Assembly (NCBI GenBank): GCA_036250195.1
Contig: JAVHZZ010000006.1
Coordinates: 162,495,224-162,559,223 of the forward strand
Length of the DNA stretch: 64,000 nt
Reading direction: 5' to 3'
Source of the DNA: Mixophyes australis
Taxonomy: Eukaryota > Chordata > Amphibia > Anura > Limnodynastidae
The position numbers were made by a program, and so were the translations under genes. The notes under the pieces are model-generated. The model saw only the letters and a program-made list of their open reading frames with translations, searched no databases and was not told the origin of the DNA. Positions 43,345 through 56,600 of the stretch are shown piece after piece; position 1 is the first letter of the stretch; every line of letters starts with the position of its first letter.

Positions 43345-44799
43345 GAAATTACAAGGTGTGACTTAAAATGACAGAATTTATTTTAGATCACAATTCATCA
43401 GAAACAAACAGTATATCCAGAGTATCAGATGCAGGATACCAGATGCTGACTATTAGGTTCAGAGTCACATGCAGATGGGTCTGCTATCAACAGGAAGAAA
43501 TGCAGGATACAGAAAGTCCCAATATCAGAGCAGGAGATTGATCCAAATATGCAGACGTGGTACAATGGAAAGTCAGTGTACTTATCAGCAGTATAACAGA
43601 TTGCAGACAGTGCTGATTATTTGGCAGCCAGGCAGGTAACAGGAAAACGACCAGACAGAGACAGAAATCAGAACTATAATCAGAAGTATCCAGAGATCAG
43701 AATCAGACTCAGGATATTACAGCACAGGAACAAGGAATCTAACCGCTATCACTGGAAAAGATGGACTGTCAGGACAAGCCTTAAATAGTGCAGACAATAA
43801 ATCAGGATAATGACGAGAGACCATAAGCCGAATGCACTTCAAATCGTGTGTGTCTATGTATTCTGCATTGCATTTACCCATTCGAGAATATGTCTCCTGC
43901 ATATCCATATAGAGGATCCTTAGTCTTCACCATATAATTTTCTTCCCAAGACATGCTGAATCTCTTGGTTTCCGACACCGTATAGGAGAAGTCCAGGATC
44001 TGCACAGGCTTAGTATTCTTCAAAACTCTAGTTTAAACACATTATTGTATCTTATATCTATATCTCCTTCTAACCACCTCTTTCTGCTTATTACTTGCCC
44101 TTTCTCTGTCTTGCTCTTTATTCTCTTTTTCCCCTTTCTGCCTGCTTCCCCCTCCTTTCCTCTCTTGCCCTCTCTTTACCCCTGTCTGCACAATATTTAA
44201 TCTCCATTCCTCTATATCTTTCTTGATCCTTGGTCATGTCCGTGCCCCACCTTTGCACGCTTTACCGATGACTCCCTTATGCCAACAGGGAGTCATAGCA
44301 TTAGTTCTTCCTCCTCCCCCACGGATGTGGCTGTCTCCCCCTGCGTGGGCACAAATATGAGTGCCAGCAATAGAGAGGCTGCCTCACTCTCCTTATCATC
44401 CTCTGCTCTCTGCACACATTACAGCGCTGGAGCTCAGTGTTTGTTCTGGACACTACAGCAGGAAGCAGGGCTCGGTGGACAGGATGCGACCACAGGCTTC
44501 TGCATCAAGAAGGAGGTCATATGCTCTAGAGCTGACCCCGCTCTGGAGTTCAGGCACCCACAAACTGCAGGATGGAGAACAGGGAGAGGGAATTCTCTTT
44601 CCATGCTCCCCCATAGCCTGCAATTATGTGTAACATTTCAGCATGCATGTCAGGGCTCCCAAGGTAAGACCACCGAGAGAAAGTAGGTGAACAAAGTGGT
44701 TTTATTAGAGACACAGGTAATACAGGTTCAGGATGCAATAACTGGTAAGGCTGTAATATAACCACAGATCTTAACAGCAGAATAAGCAATACTGTAAAG
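43345..44799. other. intergenic stretch, loosely repetitive
   Basis: From about 43370 to 43740 the sequence is built of loosely similar cagatgcaggatac/atcagag blocks. A 135-codon plus-strand frame (44279-44686) has a Ser-rich start and no known motif. No gene recognised. Confidence 0.4.
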
Positions 44800-45207
44800 C
44801 GGTGGTGAAAAGCAGTAGCCAGCGGCTTGTAGGGTAGATACCTCTGAAAGAGGAGGAGAGATGAGTAACCTGCGGATTGCAGAGTTAGAAACCTAAGGAA
44901 AAATGGAGAAATGGGTAGCTTGCAGGTTACAGGGTTTGATATCTCTGGAAAGGTGGTGAGATGAATGGCCTGCGAGTTGCAGGGTTGGATACCTCTAGAA
45001 AGGTGGTGAGACGAGTAGCCTGCAGATTGCAGGTTTGGATACATCTAGAAAGATGGTGAGACGAGTAGCCTGTGGGTTGCAGGGTTGAATACCTCTGGAA
45101 AGGTGGTGAGACGAGTAGCCTGTGGGTTGCAGGGTTGAATACATCTAGAAAGATGGTGAGACGAGTAGCCTGCTGGTTGCAGCGTTGGATACCTCTGGAA
45201 AGGTGGA
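44800..45207 (-). repeat. 50-bp minisatellite, about 8 copies
   Basis: Units read ggtggtgagacgagtagcct then gcaggttgcagggttggata then cctctagaaa. The minus strand is open through the array (repeated ATRLTTFLEVSNP-type peptides), an effect of the repeat. Confidence 0.88.
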
Positions 45208-46834
45208 AGTAAGCTGAACAGGTTACACTGAGAGGCAATGAGCTGCAGAGAGCAAAAGCACAGAGGTCCACATAGGTGTATAACTCAGGAACAGGGTAGA
45301 TGAAGCTTTATCTGCGGCACTGGATTGAACAGCAAAAACACAAAGACAGGTACACAGGTAAGTATAACCAGGAACAGGAGTCAAAGGTGCATGCTTCCTA
45401 TCAGGTTGAGTGACCTTAATATCTGGCCCAGATTGCTGGGCGAGGCTGTCTTTTAATTAGTAGCGGAAGGTGTAAATCATCCTGAAAGAAAAAGCTTAGT
45501 TCAGCAGGAAGGGAAACAGTTCAAGCACCACAGTGGCCCCTTTGGTGGCATAGTGGTACTGCAGGCTGTAAATATCCAGAAAGTCCTGGCAAACAGGAGC
45601 TGCAGGAGGCAGATTGTGACAATGCATAGCTACAGATAGTGGCAGATCTCCGTCTTCTTCCATGGCCACAGAAAGGAGAGTTAGGGCTCCCACCCTGTAA
45701 AATATGGAATGAGCACCTAACAAGGGGACAAAGATATCTGGCACATAGCACTCCTCCACATCCTCAAACAGTTACCCAATTATACCTGGGGGGCACCCAA
45801 CCCGCATTTCCCCCAGCCCTTTCTTAAGAAGATCAGTTGTCACATGCCATAGGTTACACTCATTACACCCACCCCCTCTTGTGTTGTTAATGGTAACCCC
45901 CCTTCCTCTGCCCTGTAGCCTCACGGATGGACCCAGAGTGCTATTCCCCATCCCAAGTTCCGCCCTTCTTTTTCCCCTGGATTCACTACCTCAGTGACAC
46001 CCTAATCCATTGTTCATAAACCCCCCCATAAACCAAGCCACCATGTGCCCCCACCCCTACCATGCCCTTACCCACCAGAATGTCACATGCCCCACCATAT
46101 GATGTCACTGTGTGATGGGCTGTGATTTCCTTTAAAGGATCAAAGTGGTGGTTGGAGAACATCGCAGTCAGCTACTATTAAGCATATGCTGTTACCAATC
46201 ATTGGTAGAAGTCACCGCCCCCTTCGAAGTAACAAGAATCTTGGTCCTGTTGTGTGGAGGACCCCTTGACGTGCTTTGTGTGGACACGTTACTGTTGAGT
46301 CCAGAGGGGGTGTAGTCACTATATTTCCAGAAGTTTAACAACACTCAATCATAAAGAATAACCTCCTGAGAACAGTGGGTAATGGTCTGACCTTCCACTG
46401 TTTGGCTTTGTAGTTAGTTTGGCTGACTGTCCTGCTCTTGCCGCCACCTTTTCGGTATTTATAGCTGATTAAATCAAAATAAAACTGTGACCTTTGCCAA
46501 AGCTAAATATGTGTCCGCATGGTTATTTTATGGTAAAATACACTTATAATAAATGAATATCAGAAGGATGTTGGATGCATGAAATAGAGAGACATCAACA
46601 CTATGCAGTTTATACAGGTAACACACCTGAAATGCAGCTCAGCGTGATTGAAACCAGAGAACTCTCATACACAGGGAAATACACAAGTACCTGACATTTA
46701 ACAACAGAGTCCTAACATATGCAGGTAGCACACCAGCATTGCAGCTCAAACTAATTGAAAGCAAGCAGTTCTCACACACTGCGAAACAGCAACAGACAGC
46801 AGAAGCAGAATCCTAAAAGGTGTGGGCTTCTAAC
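45208..46834. other. intergenic stretch, nothing firmly recognised
   Basis: Short frames at 45496-45827 on both strands lack motifs. The region 45960-46100 is C-rich. The part 46130-46500 ends with aaataaaactgtgacctttg, reminiscent of an LTR or transcript end, but no boundaries were found. Confidence 0.35.
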
Positions 46835-46876
46835 CAGTATTAAAAGATGTACCTAATAAAATGACCACTGAGTGTA
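46835..46876. mobile_element. Tc1-type terminal sequence, solitary end
   Basis: aagatgtacctaataaaatg then accactgagtgtat resembles one end of a widespread fish/frog Tc1-type element. No partner end or transposase fragment is adjacent. Confidence 0.45.
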
Positions 46877-48198
46877 TATTATTATTTTTCCTGCAGGCAG
46901 TGGAATATTTGATTTCCATATTTTTTTTTACATTATTGATGTTTTGGAATATCATATATTGGGAAATAGAAAGCTTGATATTTCTGCAAAAATATATGTG
47001 ATTCTGGACAACATCTTGAAATTTTCTGCGGCACCAGTTATTAAAGCACAACAGAGCAGAGTACGTCATTCTAAGATGATAAAGAAAAAAAATACAGTGT
47101 AAAGGGTGACTATAAATATTCTGTGTGCAATGAGTAAAAGGTCAACAATTGTCTCAGTGCAGAAATACCAACTTTCTCTGAACAATATATTTCTCCTTAT
47201 CCCGATGGTAGTTTTGTTTTGCTTTTATGCACAGAGTGCTACAGTACGTCCATACAAAATCTTACATTGATTGAGCTTACTCAAGTGATTTACAGTGAAA
47301 TAGCTTCTCCAAAAGCTGAAAAAAGGCCTTTAAATTGTAAATGTGTTTTCCCATTTGTATGCTGTTGTAGTGGTGCTTTTGCATGTTTATTTAACAAGAG
47401 ACAATTGCAATATGTCCTATGCTTACTTGCTGGGTAAGGAAATATTAACAGCCAATTGCCTCTTTCACTTGGCTTGTTAGTGGAACAGCCCCCACACCTT
47501 TACATGTAACTTTAGGAGAAGAGCATGTGGAGGAAGCCTCTCATTACATCTGAAGTGGTTGCAGTCTACATAATCTCATTATTTAGCCTGAGTGGCTGTG
47601 GGTGTATTATAATATTCTCAATCTCTTCAGAATGATGTTCTTTAAGTACCATGCAAAACATGCTGATTTATACAAAACCAGCTGTTTTTTGTTGCTTCCT
47701 TTTCCTATGCTCCAGATATTATAGTTAGGTGACAGCTTCTCTAATTGGTTGATGTTTTGTGGTGCATTAAAAGTTAAAGGGTTGGCTATACATGAGTTTT
47801 TGTTTTGCTTACCCCCACCCCTCTTATTGGCCTGACATCCCTCCTCTCCGGGGCACCTATATATTGACTTCTGCCTCATGTTCTTCTCCTCACATATCTG
47901 AAACCAATTCAGTCTGCCTTCCCCTCGGTGTTCTCTCTTACTGATGCTGATTAATCCCCACCCCTTACCGACCCTTTATCCCTTTCTATACATTGCAACT
48001 GTTATAATTATTTGTTGTCACTGATACCTGTTTTAATATGATTAGCATGATGCACCGTGACATTGTTTGTGTGCCCTTCACCTGCTACCTTATTTCAGCT
48101 TGCGGTCTCATCTGTTTGTTTAATAAAAAAAATTGAGTTAGGATTACGCCACCTTTAGAGAAAGCCATTGAGTAGGTAAACATACTTATTTTTGACAA
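46877..48198. other. intergenic stretch, nothing recognised
   Basis: AT-rich. Overlapping small frames at 46830-47102 and 47219-47437 show no motif. The minus-strand frame at 47607-47879 is basic but unrecognised. Confidence 0.4.
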
Positions 48199-48206
48199 TA
48201 TATACA

Positions 48207-48604
48207 CAGCGCCGGTGCTAGGGTCCTTGGCGCCGTGGGTACCTTGTCAAAATTGGCGCTGCGCTTCCCTCCCCTCAGCTCCCCTCCCCATGTCTATCTT
48301 TATCTTACCTGCATGAAGCTGCTCCTCTCTGCTCTGTCTTCTCCCCTCCCCTCACAGACACTGTCGGGCCGTAATGATGTCATCATCACGGCCTGTCACT
48401 GTCAGTGAGCGGAGGGGAGGAGACAGAGCAGAGAGGAGCAGCTTCATGCAGGTAAGATTCATAGCCCCTTCCCCCCTCTCCTCCCCGTGGATTTCCGCAC
48501 AGTTTTAAATGACCATAGTCGATTTTTTTTTATTTTGAGGCGCCCTGCAGAGCCCGGCGCCCTAGGCAATTGCCTAACCTTGCCTAATGGGAGTGCCGGG
48601 CCTG
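48207..48604. mobile_element. non-autonomous hAT-like element (398 bp) with 8-bp target duplication
   Basis: The ends CAGCGCCGGTGCTAGGG and GAGTGCCGGGCCTG are inverted-repeat-like. tatataca flanks both sides (48199-48206 and 48605-48612). Inside, about 55-bp arms (cttacctgcatgaagctgct at the left, mirrored at 48430-48455) make a strong hairpin around an AT-richer centre. A diverged right end of the same type is seen at about 53628-53685. Confidence 0.85.
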
Positions 48605-49136
48605 TATATACAGATCTACAGTGTGTATATATAATTAAAAAGCTAAACTATCTATTAAATCTAAGGACAGCCAAAATAAACAAATCTGACTGGGCATTGA
48701 AATTTCAGAATGTCATATTTCATGTATTAATTAGCTATGAATATATTAGTGTATACTAATTGGTAAGGCAATAGTTTATTGTTGGACTTGTTTATTAATT
48801 AATGCAATGCATTCCTGCTATCATCAATACATTGCTTTATTTACTATCAGATAAATAAGGATGTAGCAATTTGTGAGGATACCGGATTTTTAGAATCTAA
48901 ATTCACTAGGCTACCCTGCCCTCTTAGGTTCAGGAATCACACAGGCAAAGAGGACAAAAGATACTACCTTTACTTTTTCTACAGTAATACACCAGAGCAT
49001 AAGACTGCACACACTAAACAATAGGTCAGCAAATCACCAGTGTGAATAGGAGTCCAGCAAAGTTCCACTCCCCCTTAATCATGCAACAATTTCACAGGCA
49101 AAAGAGTCTGTCAACAGAAGGTTCAAGGAGTCTTGG

Positions 49137-49309
49137 GGGTATATTTACTAAACTGTGGGTTTGAAAAAGTGGAGATGTTGCCTATAGCGAACATTCAGAG
49201 TCTAGCTGTCATTTTGTAGAATGTACTAAATAAATGATAACTAGAACCTGTTTGGTTGCTATAGGCAACATCTCCACTTTTTCAAACCCACAGTTTAGTA
49301 AATACACCC
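49137..49309. mobile_element. palindromic MITE, copy 2
   Basis: Same family as 16345-16517: gggtatatttactaaactgt at the left is mirrored at the right, with gtttgaaaaagtggagatgt in both arms. The flanks cttgg and tttgg differ at one site. Confidence 0.78.
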
Positions 49310-50540
49310 TTTGGTATCTTGCTGTTACTGGCTCCTTTGCCAACTCTCCACCAGGGTATTGGGGTAGTGGGGCTCCAGGTATCCCCACTCCTGTAGGAGC
49401 ACCAATTTACCCAAAACCTGATGAGTATCTCCTGATGGAATAAGGTCATGACAGGTTACCAGATGGAGCAATAGCCTCCTTCCCAAGATACATAGCACCG
49501 ATGATTACTGGGCCTGCTGGCAGAGCACAGAAATTCAACACAAGTCAGCCCTGCACTTTCCAGGGAAAAATCAATCCTGTGGAAGACAATGGGTAATCCT
49601 TGGCTTTGCCCACCTCCAGATCTTAGATAATACCAAGTCCCTCCTAATATTAACCTCTTCCATGCTTTTGGTATGTGTTAGGGCTCTAGCTGTCCCTTTC
49701 TTCCTGTAGAGTCTTTCTTACTCCCTCACATGTCTGCAATAAGCCCTTCTCCTATGCACTGGGTGAGATTTAAGAACTGGTCCTGGGGTGCAGTCCATAA
49801 AACCCTGCAAATTGATGGGCTGGTGGTAGTTGTTATCTTGGCAGTGTGACCCAGACCCTTCACACAAGTGTTAAACAATTTAACTGTAATGATTTTATTG
49901 CATCATGCAAGTTATTCAAAACTATTTTCACCTAGCAAAATGGTAACACATAACTGACATGATACATAAGGTAACTACTGAATCATGAATACTTTTTGCA
50001 TGCAGTACCTCTCGCTGTTGGTGAACTCTTATCACACATTGTGAAAGTGAATCATTAATAAGATTCATTTACCCATCAACTATGTAGAAAAATATTAGAA
50101 GCAGTGTGCCCATCCCCATGTGAATTCCATAGCCAGGCTGGTGCTAGATCACACTATCCTGGAGGCTCCCATTCTGCGGGTGTTAATACAATAGTGTGAC
50201 TGGTCCAGCCTTTCTAGCCTGGTTCTTTTTTCCAATTTAGTGTGTTAGTCCCATGCTTCTTGTCCCCCTTTTAGTGGAAAAAGTTCATATTTTCTAGGGC
50301 TTAGACTGGTCATGAATTTTAGGGGTGGTGTGACTCTGTCCATTTAAATACATATATTACACAGTTTTCCATTCTCCAATCCTAGACAATGCAGCTCCAG
50401 TCATCGTATGCAAACTTTGATGATACAAACCTAAACCGTGACTCACCAGGCAAACCCACCACCTGCAAAGTACTCCCACACCGCTGAGGGCCACTGGTGT
50501 CAATTTCACTCCAAAGCAGACTTCCTTCATTATATATTAA
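49310..50540. other. intergenic stretch, nothing recognised
   Basis: No motif, repeat boundary or exon-like segment recognised. Confidence 0.4.
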
Positions 50541-52070
50541 TCTTTTCTACTTACAACAATGCAATTTCATTTGTCAAACAGGCATACTTCACTTCTCTAA
50601 TACCCACACGGTCTTCTAACCACCAACTGTTTTCCACCTACTGTTCATCGCGCTTTCAACCTACACCAACTCCCTCTTCTTTCCTCACACTCCATGATTT
50701 TGTTACCTACATTAAAGACAAAATTCCCACTGACTTTTATCCACAATCCTCAATCCCCCCCTTAGTCCATTCTCCCCAGTAACTGAGGATGAAGTGCCAA
50801 CTCATAAGCACACCTTACAACATGCTCCTTTGACCCTATTCTAACCCAACTTCTCCAATCCCTTTCCTCCAGTACATGCATGCCTCTAGCTCACCTTTCC
50901 ACCCTCTCTTCACTGGCACATTTACTCCAACTACCACCCAATTTTTCACCTGCCCTTTGCCTCCAAACTATTTGAGTGGCTTGTTTGCAATCACCTATAT
51001 TATTTTATCTTCTCTTACTTCCTTTTTGACTTTCTGCAAACAGGATTCTGCCTCAACATTCCACTAAGACTGCCCTTACAAAAGTGTAAGGGGGAAATAC
51101 AATTGACTGTGCTTTTTTACAGATATTACGGTAAAACGTACCGCTGACTTTGTTTGCGTCTCCATGGGTTGTGAGCAAAAGTCAGCGGTACTTTCACTGA
51201 AAAAAATTATGGCTGTTCTGGAACACTAAGCAACAATTTTTTTTTTAGAATTCAATCTGCCCCTAAAAGTCCCTTTTGATACACATCTTTCTGGACCTCT
51301 CTGATGCCTTTGACAGTCTAATCACCTTCTTTTTCTTCACACCCTTCACTGCATTGGCCCTCATGACACCGTTTTTCCTGGTTCATGTCTTACAAATTGA
51401 ACAACTCATTCTGTGTCTCTACCTCTGGCACATCCTACACTCCACACTATATGTTTGGATCCCACAACGCTCTGCTTTTGGCCATATGTTTTATTTTACA
51501 GTATACCTCTTTTCTTGATGAACTAAATGGCTTATTCAGCCCCAAGTGCCAACTGTTCACTGATGACATGCAAATCTATTTCTCCTCCCATGATCTCTAA
51601 ATTTCTGTTCTATCTCATATAGCCATCTATCTATCTGCTATCTCCACATGTATGTAGACACTATCTAATGCACATGTGCAAAACTGAGATCATCTTCCCT
51701 CCTCCCAGAGTGACCACCTCCTTTCAGGTCTCCCCCACTGTCAATTATACCACTATTTCCTCAGTCTCCCAAGCCTGCTGTTTTAGTGTCACCAACGACT
51801 TCAGCCATTACTTTATTCCTCACATCACATATTTTTACCAGTACTGTCACCTCCACCTCTGAAATATTGTTGAAATATTCCACTTTCTTATCCAAGATGC
51901 AGCCAAAACTCTTATCTTTTATCTCATCTCCTGCCTCAAATACTGCAACCTCCTCATGGCATTCCTGTCACCCATCTACCCCTGCATAAATCCATCTTAA
52001 ATGTCACCTACAAACCCTCAACAACACCACCCCTTCATAGATCTCAAATTTCATTTCTTATGTACGTGTG
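50541..52070 (+). pseudogene. L2-type LINE ORF2 relic
   Basis: In order along the plus strand: a linker block (YNNAISFVKQAYFTSLI and LFSTYCSSRFQPTPTPSSF, near 50555-50690), motif A (HIFLDLSDAFDSL near 51276), the GVPQ-type block degraded to WIPQRSAFGHMF near 51455, the catalytic box changed to LFTDDMQIYFSSHD near 51555, and a C-terminal block (QDAAKTLIFYLISCLKYCN near 51892). The Tyr/Phe-Ala-Asp-Asp box reads FTDD. Many stops and frameshifts are present. Order and spacing fit one LINE copy longer and older than the relic at 4735. Confidence 0.75.
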
Positions 52071-52344
52071 TTTTAGCCATATCCCTTGCACCGGCTACAG
52101 GGCAGGTGCAAGTGCCGACTGAAATGTCTGTCTGAACATTTGTTTGCACGTAAGATAAACTATAAAAATTGCTGTTATGTACAGTATGTTTTAAGAAATC
52201 CTGATTTATGCATTTCATTTAAAAGAAAAAATTATAAAAGGAAAAAATAATTACATACATTTTTTATTATGGTATTAAAAGTTGAAAATTAATTTTCACC
52301 CATTTTTTTTGCATGTGTTCCATTACTTTTATGTTGCACAGAGA

Positions 52345-53085
52345 GGCAGAGATTCAGCGCCGGGGCCACCAGGGAGATAGAGTGAGTTCAAGAAATGAAA
52401 TAATATTCTACGCGTTTCACTCAATATCGAGCTTCCTCACATACACATCCCTAAGGAAGCTCGTTATTGAGTGAAACGCGTAGGTTATATATATTTTGAA
52501 CTCACACTATCTCCCTGGCAGCCCAGGCGCTGAATCTCTGCCTTCCATTTAGAGACAGAGCATGAGCGGACCGCACGACAGGAAGTACAAGCCGGCCCGG
52601 CCTAAACTAACCTTCTCTCTCAGTTAACATCAGGAGCTGGATTTTCCTCAATGAATGGCAAGAGGTGTCGGAAGCCAAGCAGTATTTGAGACAACTTACC
52701 TGGAGAGAGGTATTACCCGGAGGCAGCTATGTAGGATCCCCATAAAGTGAGTGAATGATCATCTGTATTTTTGCTGACTTTTGTATTTTTAACTGAATTT
52801 ATGTGGGGTCTCTCCGCTGTTTGTCTGGACATCTGGCCCTTTTAAGAGAGGAATACTCTTTTGGATATGGTCTTATTAGGATAGGTGGTGTTCTGGACTT
52901 TCCTTTTGTATTCACCATCCTTAGTTTTTTGGATTATGCATGTTTCTTGGGACTATGCAAGTTTTGTATTTTTGGTCCGGACCATTCTATATGTATTAGT
53001 TTTTATTAAATATCCTTTATATTATTCCATTGTATTTCACATTTTTTGCGCCAGGCAATAGCGCTCTTTGTTTTATTATATATTT
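52345..53085 (+). mobile_element. Penelope-like terminal region with palindromic start
   Basis: The first 198 bp is an inverted repeat: arms 52345-52437 and 52453-52542 share ggcagagattcagcgcc and the acgcgtttcactcaataacg block. The right side runs on through a terminal region whose end (gcgccaggcaatagcgctct then ttgttttattatatatt) matches the ends of the Penelope copy at 35130-35160. No ORF remains, so it is a solo terminal repeat with a short mirrored piece. Confidence 0.72.
52449..52483 (+). ncRNA. hammerhead-like motif in the palindromic Penelope copy
   Basis: The order is cctaaggaa, a stem-loop gctc-gttatt-gagt, gaaacgcgtagg. The gaaa and palindromic acgcgt fit the ribozyme layout. The first core box reads CUAAGGA (one change from CUGANGA), and there is one extra A before the second stem. 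A mirrored copy lies in the left arm near 52407-52437. Confidence 0.45.
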
Positions 53086-55898
53086 CACTCACATGACTTC
53101 CTGCCCACCGAAGATCCCTTTACCACAATGCTCTCTAACGCCATCAGGGTCAATCTGTGAAAAGCTAGCCTTTTGTTGTTAAATTTCCGCAGACCACAGA
53201 CCCCATTGAAAATTATGCAGACTGCGGTTTAAATAGAAACTAATGCTGGATATATCTATGATACCTCCTTCGTTAGGCTTTCGTTAGGTAGCTAGGTTAC
53301 ATAAAAATGCCTAACCATGTAGAAATAGCCATTTTCATATGGTTTATGGCTTAATATATAGGTCCCCATAGGTATGCAGACTTCTGGCCGTACCCCTCCT
53401 ATTTTATCCAGCCACATCTCCACAATATTTCCAGCCTCCCCGCTCATTTTCTGCAGCCCCCCCTCATTTTGCGGTGCTGCACGGTAGCGGCACCGCAATG
53501 TAGACCTAATGGTCTGCAGAATTGACAAGTAGCGGGCGTACGCTTGCACCACCCACATTAAGCTAACTAATAATGTCTCATTATGAGACATTATTACTGT
53601 TTTTAAGCAGCCACAGTGGCACCTCGTCCAGAGCCGGCGCCCTAGCCAGCTGCCTAAAGCTGCCTATTGGTGATGCCGCCCTGAATTTGACCCTTGTTTT
53701 CTTCCCATTCCCCCCCCACACACTTTTCTAGTCCTGTGCCTGGGGAGCACAACTGACTGGTGCTATAACCCCCACCTGGGTCAAAAGGACTGAGGGCCAT
53801 GCTAAATTAGAGTCTAGTATACAGCCTTTTGAGTCTGTCTCTAGTAGCAAATAACTAACACTCTCCCATTCCTTCCGTGAGTCCCCACCTGAGAACAAAC
53901 AAATAATGGGTTGCTGGGTGGGAGTAGTTTCCCACCTGGTGGTGCATCTCACTCCTCACATCCTGTGCATCAGGAGTGTGTATTCTCTCAATCTGTCCAA
54001 AAACTTAAATTTGTTAGTTGCCTAGGTATGGGCAAATACAGAGTCTCGTACATGGCTTGTGATACAATATGGGCCTTTCCACTCATCTCCCCAAAATTTC
54101 TTTGGGGCTCCTGCCCTAGTGCTAGAGACAACTTGAACTTAGGCTGCAGAGATGTAGCGAGCTCCGGCAGTTTATCTTCCAGCTCTTCTAACTCAAAAGC
54201 AAACTTCTGCTGTAACCTCCATGTGGCTGCAGTGAAGCTGTAGTGAAACCGGTAGGACTAACTGATTTCTGCCCGGGTCTTCCCCCTCAAAAGCCACTTC
54301 CCCCTCCTCCGAACACAACACTGTGAATGGCTCAGTAGCCTGGTAATATTGTGTTCATCTGAGGGTTTCCATAGGTATCCTATCACTAGGGTGGTGGTAG
54401 ATAGACTGCGGAGACTTCTCCCCTGATGTCTCACTGTAAAATGACTTCCACATTCTCCAAATCAGTTAGTGGAAACTGAAGGACTGAAGCTCTATTACAG
54501 TATTGGAGGCAGGCTGTTTGGCTACTTCTCCCTTGCATAAGAAAAGTGGTTATAGGCAGCGTCTCCACCCAGCGTTAGGACCCATACTCACATAAGTCAT
54601 TGTAACATCCGTGACTCAAGATCTCCAATAAGTCCTCTGTAGCCCACAAAGGGACTGGCCTGTGGTGCTGTCCATAATTAGATTCTGTCATTCTTCCCAG
54701 TACATTTTAGACAAGTTGGATGCATGAGCATCATTTCATGTAGAGATGCGTTTGACAACACCAATTTTCCTGAAACAGTTTTATAGGAGCCTACAAACTT
54801 TGTGCTGTCAGGTAACCCTGCTTTTTCCACTATCTACCTCTCACTGTGTAGCTTTCAGCTTGTCTCAATTTCCCTCCTCACATCATGACAATGGCACTGT
54901 TGCATTCACCACTGTCATCACTAGCACACAAGTGGCAACTGCCTGCCAGCTTACTCAACATTCCAATGATCTGAAGGGCTACAGGTTGTTTTATCCCATT
55001 GACTTTAAAATTGAGAACATACTGAGTCAGAAGTTAAAGACTGTATACAATAATGTGCAAAGTAGTCATACATTCCTCAAAACAATAATACAAATGTCTA
55101 ATTGGTTGTTATAGGCAATACTGATTTCTGCCCAGTTACCAGTGGAACAGCTTTTAAAAATGTCTTTTACCAAGTAACAAGTTAAAGAGCCGTTATTGTC
55201 ATTAAGCCATTATTGTCCACCAATTTTAGATATATATTAATCAGGTCACAAAGAAATGTATTGAAAAACAATAACATAGATCTGTTATGGATATTACTTT
55301 ATATAAAAAAGTACATGCATTTTTATTGAAAAACTATTAATTTTGTTTTTCAAATGAAACCGCTTATGACACCATCAATTTCAAACAACTTAACATTTCT
55401 TCAAGAAGATGATGAAACAGTATTGTATATATCTCATATTCATTACCAGTATAAACACAAATATAAATGCATACAATAAAACATAAAGTCTGATTTAAAG
55501 TTAGAAGTTAATCCAGCTAGAAGTTGGAGTTTTTAACTTTGGCCGCAGGGAAGCAAATTTAATATGTGCAGTCAAATTTAGAGTTGGGAAGGGGCGTCCA
55601 ATCTTAACTCTTAATCTTAATATTAAAATAAAGCTCTCAATAGTTGTGTGCTAAAGCAGACAGTATTTTTCCTGCATACAAAAAATGTATTTAATCTCCT
55701 TACAACGCAACATGGTTTGTCCAAGTGCAAATTTGCAACCTTTACCTGGATTTGTTCCTAATTCTAAATGAGGCCCATAATGTGCAATATTAACATCAGT
55801 ATAGCGAATCTGTACAGTATCCTTTGCAGTTCCAATTTAAATGTAATACTGGAAGGGAGGAAGTATGAGCTACAATTCATACAATAAGTACTTGAAAT
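53086..55898. other. intergenic stretch with a solitary hAT-type end
   Basis: At about 53628-53685 the sequence agagccggcgccctagccag then ctgcctaaagctgcctattg resembles the right end of the element at 48207-48604. Frames at 53728-53952 (minus), 53911-54243 (plus) and 54746-55114 (plus) have no motif I can name. The minus strand at 53750-54240 is fairly open in pieces and may be an old LTR-element fragment, which I cannot prove. Confidence 0.4.
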
Positions 55899-56600
55899 TA
55901 GAGATGAGCGGTTCAGACTGGGAGAAATTCAACAGATCCAAATTTTGGTTTAACAAGTCGAACCATGACTCGGTTTCTAGCGCCAAATTTGCAACTGAAA
56001 ATGAGACAAAACGTCATTTCCATTGGATGCCGTGAGTTTTGAATCAATATATTTTATATATAGCCCTCTCTCTTGTTCTCATCTGCCATTTTAGAAGTGA
56101 TAGCATGTTGGGAGGATGGTGGCTATATTTCTTTGCTAAGAAAATTGCTTGTAGAGGGTTGAACAGGGTAAAAGAGACAATTTATATTGCAATTGCTATG
56201 ATTTTACTGTAGTTTATTTTGAGATCAGTCTGCTTGTGTGATCAATTGGGTGTTTGAGAGTGAAGAGCATTGGCTGCTGGTTGCTATAGTAAATACAGTG
56301 TAGACATCTGAACTATTTAGTAGAGAAAAAACAGGGTGGTGATGGCACACACCCCAAAAAGAAAATAGATTTCTTGTTTTTAAAATCCAAAGTGTTTGAA
56401 GCTGAAAGCAATTTTATGATGGGCAGTATCAGTGAGTGTGACATCTGAACTTTTTAGTGGGGCTGTTGCTGTTTGACTGGATTATAAAATTGCTTTCAAA
56501 GGCATCTGTAGCCTTTGTGACGCCATAAGTATGACGTTTGCAGCGAGTTCATTGAAGTAGATTTTCAAAAGGTGGAAAATTGTGTATAGTAACAAGCAGC
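55899..56600 (+). mobile_element. possible hAT left terminal region
   Basis: The stretch starts tagagatgagcggttcagac, matching the (complemented) right end of the 41794-43236 element for its first 13 bases. No right end or target duplication was found, so only the left border is suggested. Confidence 0.4.

Noticed and set aside
53728..54243. LTR-retrotransposon coding fragment
   Set aside because: Pieces of the minus strand are open, but no protease, RT, integrase or capsid block can be named.
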